64,000 nt of DNA, taken from Filosporella fistucella (lineage: Eukaryota > Ascomycota > Leotiomycetes > Helotiales). Of this stretch, positions 11,853 through 21,723 are shown piece by piece. The translations under genes were made by a program, and so were the position numbers. Location: the NCBI GenBank assembly GCA_030077755.1, contig JAQJZZ010000008.1, positions 4,278,001 to 4,342,000 on the forward strand, written 5' to 3'. Position 1 is the first letter of the stretch; the number at the start of each line of letters is the position of its first letter. Below the pieces are notes generated by a model that worked only from the letters and a program-made list of their open reading frames with translations, made no database searches and was not told the DNA's origin.

Positions 11853-13183
11853 CTACAGGCCCTCGACAATAACGCCATCAATCTTTGTCATTCCCGCAGG
11901 CAAGGCAAGCGAAACCTTATTCACAGCGCTGGGATGCTTGTGATGCGCTCTCTGCATCCTCATATTATAATGCTCATACCCAGTCATACCTTTCTCATAC
12001 CCCTCACCCAAAGGATTCTCCTCTGTTACGAATTGTGGCAGCGGCGAAACAAGCTCATCGTTACTCATGCCAAAGAAAAATGGCATCGAGTACCGTCCGC
12101 GAGTATCTTTGTTACAAACTCGATGCACAGTACTCAAGAAAGTATTATTAGTGAGACGAGCAATCATATCGCTAAGATTGACGACGAATGTCTCAGGCTC
12201 CAGCTTGGGACTAATCCATTCACCATTCGAGTTCAAGACCTCCAACGCCTTAATATCATAGGGCTTCTGAGCAATCATAGTCATCACTACCCAAGTCAGT
12301 CTACCTTCTCCACTCCCCGGAGAAACTTACACTGGACATCAGTATGGGCGCCCAAACCTGTCTCCTCATCCCCAGCTGCCTCTTGAGGTGGATAATACAG
12401 TGCTCTGATTCCCGCGATTGGATACGTAACCTTCTTGTCAAAGAAATCCTCTTTCTCGCCCAACGCAAGGGCGATAACGCGAATCAGTTTCCTCATCAAT
12501 CCCAAGCAAGCAGCTCGGTATGCTTCCAGCGCTGGCTGCAAATGCGGTGCATCCTCAGGACTTGGCCAAAAATTGCGGCGTCTCAGCAGTTCCGGCATGG
12601 CATCACCCACACCAAGAGGGTCGGCATGAGGATCGTATCCTGAGGTGAAGGATTCTTTAAGATCTACCTCATATTAGTGTTTCATTTATAAGTCCCCAAG
12701 TGCATGTTAAATCATCCTTTACCACGTAGTCTCCAAGGCAAGAAAGGACGAGCACAAAGATAACGGTAACTCACCTCCCTTCTTCAATCGATCCACATTA
12801 GTGTAATACATCTCCTCATACCCCTGATAGCTATCACTCAAGCTCTGATGCACCTTCATCTTCTTCTCTAATTCAAGTCCAAAGAACTCCTCGATTCCCT
12901 CAAAAGCCTGTTCCACCACTGTCCATTCAATCCCATGATTCTTGATCACGAAAAAACCAACTTGTGTACATGCCTTATATATCTGTTGGACCAAGTCTTC
13001 TTTCTCGGTTGGTGTGGCGGAGGGAGAGTTCATGGGCGTAAGATCGATAACGGGGATAGTTGTGAATGTCTCGGCGCTGGAGGTGGTCCGGAGAGGACGA
13101 GAGATTCCTTGCGAGAGTTGGAGTTTGCCATTTGAGATGCCAGCGTTTCCTAGCATAGGTGCTTCTGTTGTAGTTTGCGACAT
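11853..13183 (-). CDS. 2-oxoglutarate/Fe(II)-dependent dioxygenase (isopenicillin N synthase-like), 391 aa
   Basis: Exons 13183-12775, 12663-12331 and 12286-11853, total 1176 nt. I start at ATG 13183 (MSQTTTEAPM); the frame is open a little further upstream but has no earlier ATG. The DIOX_N half begins at IPVIDLTP with QVGFFVIKNHGI; the jelly-roll half carries GAHTDVQ (His and Asp iron ligands), STVHRVCN (distal His) and RYSMPFFF (Arg-x-Ser 2-oxoglutarate clamp). All ligands are present, so it should be an active oxygenase. Substrate is not readable: members include thymine hydroxylases, flavonoid-type and secondary-metabolite oxidases. It converges on the Zn2Cys6 gene and may belong to the same cluster. 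Confidence 0.88.
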
Positions 13184-13858
13184 CTTTCGCCTCTGTATTT
13201 TTTGCAACCAGAGACGTAGTTTTTCAAAGTATACGGGTGTGGGGCTTGCTGCAAAAATTACAATCGATACATTTATAAAATCAGCCTCTGATATGATATG
13301 AAAACAGACCCTCTTATGCTCTCATGCTCTCATGCTCTCATGCTCTTCTCCTTATCAATGATTAGCTATCATCCGACTCAGAGTACTTGGCCATTATTTG
13401 AAAGTGCAAATAGAAGGCGCTGTCCAAACAAGCTCATGCCGTGCCGTGGAAAGAAACCTGGTTCCACACCCCACTCTCCTTATCACGATTACCTTGCCCC
13501 GCCTTATCCAGCATCTCAGCTGTGGGTACAGATACACGTCAATTGGAGTGAGACGGCGGAGATGAAGTTGGCCGTATTGGTGTATGGGTTGTGTGTAGAA
13601 GGTAGAGGAAGGTGAGTATCATAGTATAGAGAGGCTCGAGAGAGGAGGCAGTGAACTTGGCGTGGGATAGAAATTTATCACGGTTACAAGATTGCAGAAT
13701 CGTTAGCTTAGTGGTCAAATTGGCGAGTTTATATATCTATCTACTAAATTTGGACAGTTCAAAGTAACTCGAAGCATAAAGCTGTTATGACCCTTGTCGC
13801 GAATGCAGACCAGTGACACTACTGCTCATTCGATTTCTTCCTTGACAGCCCCCAAATT
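13184..13858. other. Intergenic, 675 bp, with short octamer repeat
   Basis: It holds the dioxygenase promoter and the 3' end of the patatin gene. An octamer repeat lies at 13316-13346. A tRNA-like A-box string near 13700 lacks a partner B box and stems. No gene is supported. Confidence 0.55.
13316..13346. repeat. Tandem octamer (ATGCTCTC) about 3.9 copies
   Basis: Three perfect ATGCTCTC units and a partial fourth run head-to-tail about 130 bp upstream of the dioxygenase ATG. It reads as a simple microsatellite; a regulatory role is not shown. Confidence 0.85.
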
Positions 13859-16800
13859 CTAAGTACTATCTGGCCCATAGGCATGTCTTCTCCTTCGCAT
13901 TTTCGCATCACTGGATGAAGGAGTGGAGCTAGAGCTAGACTTGATAGATGGCGTGGGAAGCCTACTACCAGAATCTAACTCATAGACTGGCATGGAAGCG
14001 GTGTCGACAGAAATTCGTGATCGTGTACGATAATGGGGTGATTCCCCTATCTCTCGTGGAGATATTTCTCCATCTGAAGTTCGAATATTGGAATTGGATC
14101 GTACTCGTCGCAAATGAGGCGGGCTCCTTCCGTGATTGATGAATGCAGTGTCATTTGATGAACCTCTCGAGTTTGCCTTTGGCCGGCGTTCAGGTCGATT
14201 TGCGGTACTGGTTCCTTTGTCAGATGGCACCTTTGGACTGGTCTCTATAGTCATGAATATTAGGCCTGGTCGTGATAGTACATTCGCAATTCACTCACCT
14301 TTAGCTTCTAAGTATGTGCCCTCCTTCATCAAGCCTCGCGGGAATCCACTTATCGGAAACTGCATGGATTCTGAATGAGACCCATATCCGCCTTGTAGAC
14401 ACAGAAAGATTGTTGTTATCGTATCCTGATGCGGAGTTGATATACTGATTGGCTCTATGGAGAAGCCTGCTCCACGTATAATCTGTCTCAACATCTCTTC
14501 AGTCAACTCTATCCGCACATCCTTGTCTCGAGTCGAGTCGTTCCTGATGACGAGATGCGGCGTAAAGTGTGTGGTGATATGACCAAGTATATATTGTGCA
14601 AGGTCTATCAATTCAGAAGTTCCATCGGTAAACCGGCAGCATACCGATCCTGACTTGGTCAGCGAATATATTGCAAGAATGCAGGTTCTCTTCTGCCACG
14701 TGGATGAGATGAGACTTACCAGCACAGTTCCATTGTCCAGTATTTCCTATATATGCCTCAACCTTGTCGAAAAAGAAACTGCTTGCTACCAATCTTTGAG
14801 CAATTTGTCTGATTTGTTTGTCGTGATCCTCGGCATAAGTTCTCGCCATTTGTTGAATTTGCGAGAACTGAGCAAAAGCATCGGCAGTGGGGATCTTTGG
14901 TCCCAAATCAGGATTCAAACGGATGTATTGATGCTCGCTGAGTCCATTTGGTGCAAAGGGCCCTCTAAGCGCGCTCTCACGGAATTCATCCCATATCATT
15001 TCACCAGTGAGTATGTTGTCAAAATTATTGCCTGCTACATTACGAGTTGCGAATGAGAGGTTCCGACGGTGAGCAGAGGGTGTGCTGGTTCGATTTACAG
15101 GATCCTGTACCGTCAGCAGACTCCGAAAGAACCCCTTTGGCTTTGATTTTGACGACAATGTATCATTTTCAAGACTTTTATTCTGCCCTGATCCAATGGA
15201 CAACAAAATGTCCGGATTTTGGAGTTCTACATCCTGCCAGGTGAATTGTCTCTCGAGATGCGCAATCATGACTGGATTCATGTGGTGAATACTTCCATCC
15301 ACATAACCTTGTTTCGTTTCGTGCTTGACAAATGGCTTGAAATATGGAGGCGTTGCTGAAGTTGCACGTGCGCTATAAACATCAGATTCTTGTTTTGAAG
15401 AGGAGAACATATCCTACGCTTCCCAGAGTTTCAACTCCATCGCTGAATTATCCTGCCGTTCAAATGCATATTCCCCTAAAATGCTTTAATTCGATGCATC
15501 TCAACATGCTGAAGATTGGCTTACCTATGCCTTGGAGATCAGGTCGATTGTAGTTCGCCAACACAACCGGTTGCTTTTCAATTGGTGTTGCGGCTACAAC
15601 GGCGACCTTTATTTTGTAGGTATCTTGGATGGTAGGAGCACCAAATATTGGGCTATCTTGGAATCTGTCCTGGAGTTCCGCGTCGAGAGCTTTAGCAGAG
15701 TAAATGCTACCATGAATCATGGAGAGCTTTTTGAATCGCCTGTTAATGCTGACCCCTAGGATCTCTCTTGGTTTGAATGCTTCCTCACAAAGACGCGTAA
15801 ATTCATGAATGCATATTTTCACAGAATATCCTTCGATTCCTAGCCACATTGCAAGAATACCGCCAGTACTGTAAATTCATTAGCCTGAGGGTAGTATGAG
15901 TGTTCAGTGTTGTACGGTACCCTGTCCCGACGATTAGGTCGAAAAAGGCTTGAATCTGTAAACGTCCTCCTAGCGCAATCTCAACTGCCTTGAGGACTTC
16001 CAATTCGCATATAGCACGTATTCCGCCACTGTAGCAGAATCAGCACACTAGTCATTAAGTCGAGAGCAATACCTACCCATCGAGGCTAAGAACACGTACG
16101 CCCGCATATCGGGGCTTTATTTTGATATCCCATGGGAAACCATTGGTGACCTTCTCCTGCGAATGCAAAGGGCATGACTTAAGAGCCACCATTGTCTTCT
16201 CGACTTGTTTGCCGTAGGCCATGATACAGGGAGTACAGAGAACGTGATTACATGGTAATGGGTGTTCTGGCAACTCCCTCAAGCAGGAGAAACACGTGGA
16301 GTGACTGGAATATTGGTATACGTCTCCGACTTTACTGTAGAAATCCCTCATTATGTCAAGATGGAGCTCCGATGCCGCCTTTGCCTCAGTCCAATCTCTA
16401 TGTTTGACGCTTGAATCTTGTACTCTTTTGTGAATGTCTCCTAGATGATGATGAATATCAGTAATCCCTACATAAAATTTAGTATGCTTCTTAGCAAATA
16501 ACGAAAAGGGCAGTAGGGGTAGCTTGGCGGGCTGTGTGCTGTAAACTTCTCATGCAGTAACATAATAAAATTTATCCGTACACTCCTCTGCGTAGTCCTC
16601 AAACTGAAAGTCAGACTCGTATTGACCAGCTCCGATTATTTTGCCATTGCTGTTTTGATGACCTTTCGGATCATGGCCGGATTTAACATTACAACACTCC
16701 TCCCCCAGCTCGCTCTTGAAGCTACAAGGCCAGTATGTGTAGCAAAAATTGTCGAGTGCCTCTTCACACATTTTTGCATAGACATCATCGAGTAGTTTTT

Positions 16801-18796
16801 CGGTTGAGCCTGTGGCGGGTCAGCTCCGTGAATTGGGGTTGAGATAGCATTTCTGTTCACCTAGCAGACCCTGCCGGGCGAAATCAAGCATCAAACAGGA
16901 TGCTACCATTCTGCTCAGAAATTTGAAAATCCCCGGACCATCGTATCTTGTCCCGAATTTATTATTATCTCTCACAGCAATTGCCAACTTGAGAACATTT
17001 CCGCCAAAATCACGAGGGATAGGATTATGCTTGAGAGCCTCTTCTACGAAATCGAAAGGTGCGTGAAGGTTGCTCGAGAAGTGATCGAATGCCGACTGTA
17101 AAAATGTCTGAAGCTTCTCGCTATCGGTCAACATTCTCACTCTTTTCTTGGCGGATGTCGAGATATTGCAACATCTTTGGACATGGGCGTGTAGCTTTAG
17201 TATTTGCTGATGCATAAGCATGTATCGCCCTTGCATAGGTACGCGGACCACAGTCACCTGGTAACAAAATTCTTGTATCAGTATAGCGGGTTCAGACTGA
17301 TGGTGGAGACTTGCCGCTGTACAAATGGTTGAAATATCGCAAAGAAAACATGACAGATTCCAAGAGGTAGCCGACTTACAGAGGCATAATAACATTCGAG
17401 TAAATCCCTTGTAGTTTCTATCGTTCTATCTGTTTGTCGCCAATGATTTGCATATGCCTGGTATCTGGGTTCGTGATAGATAGCATTCGCGATGTCTCGC
17501 ATCAAGGTTTCTGTTGCAATTTGCACGTCCCAAAGTTCTTCCGGAATGTTAAGTGAAGTAGCATTTACTACAATGACAACATGAGGCAACGCAGGTTGAT
17601 TGAGGGACTGTTCGATTGAAGCAGAAGCCCAACCAAGCAGCTTTTCGAGGACAACTGATTCGAAAGTTCTGTCCAGTCAACTAACCTGCAACGAAGATAT
17701 CTTTTTGTGCTCTTACCTTGATTCACGCAGAACAAAAACCACCACATCTGAAAATGCGTACAGAATTCGCGGATATAACTGCGTGACTGCATACTCCCTA
17801 CGACAAGTTTTTGGTGTAGTGGCCCATGAAAGTGTTCTTTGCGACTTGTGAGCTGCTTTTCGAAGCTTGCGACGAATTTTTGGATTGTTCTTTTGACCCG
17901 ATGGATTTGAATGCATCTTGTCCTCTCGCAGCCTGTGCCTTACGCCACGTGGAATTGTTTCGCCGCCATCAAGACCCTCGCAATCAGCGTAGAGCATTAT
18001 CTTCTCTTGGTAGTACGTAGCGGGGTCAGAATATAGATGAACGTCGCCCGAGGTCGGGACATTATCACCAGCAGAGCCGGTGACAGGCGAAGGGAACAGA
18101 TCTGAGTCGTACCGATCTCCCGAGTTTGCCTTTTGGTTTTCAATCATCATCTTTATTAGCGTGCTCTTGCCAGCACCTAGAGTTGTTAGCCTCTCAAAAA
18201 TCCCTATATTTAAGGTTGCTTGCCTGTCTGGCCAATGAACGAAATCAGCTGGGGATATCTTATTTTGAACTCTGTAGTCCTGCTGCTTGCCATGATCGTC
18301 GAATATCTACCGTAATCGTGGAGTGTGGGAGTGTTTTCGGAATCCCGTTGAATTCCAAACCATGTAGTGTCGTCATCCCACATGTGCAACTCTTGCTGTT
18401 GCTCCAATGTCAGTTTCGGCTCGAGAATGTCGCGCAAACGCTCAACAATTCGAGGACTGTTGAACATCAGTGTAATTTCTCAAATTTGTACGAAGATTCT
18501 AAGGTGGCAACTAGGGTCGCAGCTATATGCACAGGCCAACTTACTCAGTCTTCTCATGCGGTCTGCCATCCTATGTCCCATTGTCAGTAAGATAAATCAG
18601 TTCCGATTGCTTTAATAAATGCTGCCCTGAGGGTAGAAAATAGCGACTGCTCGGAACCTACATGTCCCACCGCCCCTGGCCGATGTGCTCGTTCTCTATT
18701 CCAACACCCCTCGCAAAAGGAGTCATTATTACACTGTATGCAAGTCCAGGCTCTCTCCACAACTGTATTGCATACGTCGCAAAAGCTGGATGTCAT
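13859..18796 (-). CDS. ZZ finger - P-loop GTPase-like - RING-like - patatin multidomain protein, 1352 aa, 14 exons
   Basis: Exons: 18796-18662, 18570-18545, 18456-18224, 18176-17717, 17668-17380, 17257-16861, 16809-16582, 16467-16077, 16028-15921, 15868-15525, 15475-15418, 15372-14720, 14649-14299, 14244-13859 (4059 nt). Domains in order: ZZ-type zinc finger (Cys 6, 9, 19, 22, 28, 31, then His; residues 1-50); P-loop with GQTGAGKST (129-137) and a DCEG switch-like motif near 196-199; a helical region; a RING-like C-x2-C...CNHVLC-x2-C...C-x2-H set (648-691); patatin with LSLDGGGIRAI (about 716), a GTGTGG nucleophile elbow (754-759) and the DG catalytic-Asp motif (915); a Ser/Arg-rich tail. The nucleophile Ser of the usual GxSxG reads as Gly 756. 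The exon 7/8 junction (16582/16467) is the least certain. The architecture recalls fungal NLR-like proteins with patatin effectors, but the nucleotide-binding domain here looks GTPase-like, not NACHT/NB-ARC. Function is inference. Confidence 0.85.
18177..18223 (-). other. GC-AG intron inside the Walker A codon series
   Basis: The exon ends ...ATTGGCCAGACAG and the next base pair is GC (GCAAGC); the acceptor is CTCTAG at 18177. Only this junction joins FIGQT to GAGKST in frame, and no GT donor is available nearby. ACAG|GCAAGC matches the strong consensus seen in rare GC-AG introns. Length 47 nt. Confidence 0.8.
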
Positions 18797-19908
18797 AGTC
18801 CTTTCATAGAGCGTAAAGCTCTGGCGTATTTTATTGAAACGAATCGCGAGCTGCCTCTCAGGTTCTGCCGGATTGGTATCCTCTCGTGAATGTGAGATCA
18901 AATTGACCGCAATTGAGCAATGTACAGAGCGAGATGGTATATATCGGAACACGAATGCAAAATCGATTGATCCTAAAGGAGACGCGATTTAAAGCCCGAG
19001 AAAACCATCAGCGATGAAGAAAGCTACCCAGCCTTGTTGCTGGCAAGTATGTTTCTCTTTATCTGTTCACCGATTCCGAGGGTATCATTCAATGCGCCTC
19101 GCACTGCAAGTATCGAGACTGCATGTCGCAATCAATCAATAAGAGTCGTGGCTCTTCGCGCGACTGGAACCCCTCCTTTGCCAGAGCGTAAAGTGGCATT
19201 TATGATTCATAAATCACAGCCTGGCTGCGGTAGTGATGGCATTGCATAACAAGTGTGGAGAAACGTGAACAATAAATAGTATTTCGAGGGAAAGCCACCA
19301 AAGAAAAAATTAATGAAAACAGTCTTGATTTGGAAGGAAGGAGCTATGAGATAGCATCACTCCACGCTCGTGGAACAAATAAGAAGGAAGCGGCCAGGCC
19401 GGGTAGGACCATGTCTGAGACAAAATTGACCGCCTTGGAACCATCGGTAGATGCGACACCACAAATCAGAAGCCACTATTAACCATCACTACGGAACAAT
19501 TTGAGAGCACAACAGGACTGAGGACACGGTACAAGTTGAGCCTCCTCTATCACATCTGTTCGGTCTGGTTCAGACTACACTCAGTCAGGACGGCAGTTAG
19601 AGTGAATAGCACTTGTGCTTTAAAAAGTCAACCTCAAAACTTGCCACATAGCCACGTTACTAGCCAGCGTCCACTTTATTCCTTTTCTTGATAGACCCTA
19701 GAAAGAACACAGGCATTCTCCAGCCTCAAGCCTCAAGGTCACCTGGTCATATGTTCCAGCCATTAGAGTGGAAGAACAATGGAATGCTCGATGTGAGTGC
19801 CACGTCTGCCAAGTGGTATCCTGTGCTTGAACTGTGGTCTGACAAAGAAACGACGAGTCAAGGATCGGGGAGGTTGGTGGTGGTGTCCATACCATATCAC
19901 CATATTTC
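18797..19908. other. Intergenic, 1112 bp
   Basis: It holds the promoter of the ZZ-patatin gene and the 3' flank of the doubtful Cys-rich gene. Only short overlapping frames under 80 codons occur; I see nothing supported in it. Confidence 0.5.
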
Positions 19909-20850
19909 TTAATTCTCAATACATATCTTATCGTCCCTGCGTCGTCTCGGCGTTGGTCCCGTTTGATGGTCCTGTCTGCGCGGATTTGTGTCTAGGGAAA
20001 TGTGCATCAATAATGAATATGGCTAGAGAGAGGGAGAATGGGTACACTTACTCGCCATCCTACAGCTTATGCACAGTTTAAATCTTGATATTTTGCTACA
20101 AAGCATACAGACTTGTGCCTGAGTATTTTTTGGAACTGCAGATCTGCCAAATTCGTGCGCTACCTCCAAAGCTTTTACGCAGCAAATTTCAGATTTGCAG
20201 GCTGAGATTGCCATATCCTCGACTTCTGACCCGAACAAAGATATGAGCGATAGCAAAGAGTGATAGATGCTGAACGCTCCTTGATTACATATCGCACAAC
20301 GGAGGTTCTTCGAGGCTTTGTTGTCAATGATGTACTGAATAGTTTGATATGTTCGTTTGAACTTGGTGGTCAGATCGTCGTAATCGGACATGCCAAAGGA
20401 TTGGCTTTGTGGGTTTTGAGGTTTATTTGATTTGAGTGGTAAGGCGACCTCTTGCTCGGGAACAAGGTGTAGCTGCCGCTCCAGTGGAGGCTCATCCTCC
20501 TTTGAATGCAGATCCATTGAACAATAGAGCTTTTGGCGGAATGATGAACATGTAGATGTTTTGTGAAACGCCGGCTCGGGCTCTGTTGACGCGTGGGTTG
20601 AGACGCAAAGCCAACACGAATTCACGTGACTCCTGGTTGCTGACCTCTGCTGTGAGGAAAACTGAGGGGATGTACACTTAGTCAAGATAGGAATGACTGT
20701 ACAACAAGCTTCAATGATTACATATATTTTGAGACATGCTAGTCTAGAAGCGATCTCTCCGTCTCCTCGACCGGGAACAGGCCCGGTGCCGCTTCTCGAA
20801 TATTGACGAAAGCAAGTTCGATTCTCTTCAGAATATTTCAGCAAGAACAT
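19909..20850 (-). CDS. Hypothetical Cys-rich protein, 293 aa, two exons (doubtful)
   Basis: A 266-codon frame from ATG 20850 joins by GTAAGT (20051) and TTTCCCTAG (19992) to a 27-codon terminal exon 19991-19909; lengths sum to 882 nt. I recognise no family. The central part is Ser/Gln/Pro-rich; the C-terminal half has CAIC, ICC, CMLC and CISC, the last two forming a C-x2-C-x8-C-x2-C set that could bind zinc. The tail is Arg-rich. The N-terminal 100 residues look unlike a protein, so the true start may be internal (for example the Met of MDLHSKEDEPP) or in another exon. It lies upstream of, and on the same strand as, the ZZ-patatin gene. Confidence 0.35.
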
Positions 20851-21723
20851 TAAGTCAACAATCCCAGCATGAAGATCAATTCAGAATAGATTATAAACAA
20901 CATTCTCATTAGTGGAAGATCTTGTGCTGAACTATTGCCCTATCATGTGCAGTTCTAATCGAGTTCGATGCAGATGCGAGGCAACTTGAAGAGGAGAGCA
21001 AGGAATTTCGGAATCATGACCATAACCATCCAGTCAAGAATAGAAATTCGGCAGATGGGTACAAATGGGTGTAGTATCTTACGTGTCGCATGTTGGGATG
21101 GCAGCTGGATAATATGTTTCCAAACACTTCAAATTCATGCACAAAATGGTTGTGGGACGATCTTCGACGAAGAAAGCTCACACACCATCATTTTGGATAT
21201 TTGAGGATACAGGAGGATACATGAATACCCACTACGTATCATGTACATTTTTCCAGGTCCTCTCATACGAAAAGGAGATTTATGCCTCTGCACTTGATAC
21301 TCAGAGCTCTTTCTCGACCCATTTCTCGCCCCAGGGTGATCGACAAGATTGCCAGAGGCTGAGTTGCATAGAAGATCCTAATATTGAGCATGGATATGGT
21401 GATACACTGGCGACGAGTACCGATTGAAGTCCAATGGACATACAGATTGTGAGTGGAGGACGTGGAGTCTGCGAATGCTGCGACGACAAGAATACTGTTT
21501 CATTATGCACATTGTCTCCGCCGCTCCATGCATAATCCTTCCCACAAAAAGGGAATCTGGTCTCTTATATAGTAACGGCTGCGCCTAGGCAGTGTTTGGA
21601 AGGAGTAACTTTAAAAAGGGTTAGAATAGTTCTCGAAGCTTTCCTTGAACTTTTCGCGTCGAATTATATATTTTCATTGAGATTTGTGAAGAGAAAGAAA
21701 AGAATTATTGAGAAGAAAGTAAG
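20851..21723. other. Divergent intergenic, 873 bp
   Basis: This is the upstream region of alpha-actinin. No convincing gene, only overlapping short frames. Confidence 0.5.

Noticed and set aside
13690..13790. tRNA-like A-box string (TAGCTTAGTGGTCAAATTGGCG)
   Set aside because: No matching B box (GGTTCRANNCC), acceptor stem or anticodon arm could be found within the expected distance.
14655..15056. 133-codon plus-strand ORF inside the patatin gene
   Set aside because: Antisense shadow of patatin exons whose minus-strand translation is conserved.
15410..15475. Joining patatin exon 10 directly to the frame starting MFSSSKQESDVY
   Set aside because: The phase does not match the donor; inserting a 58-nt exon (15475-15418) restores the WEAARATSA motif in frame.
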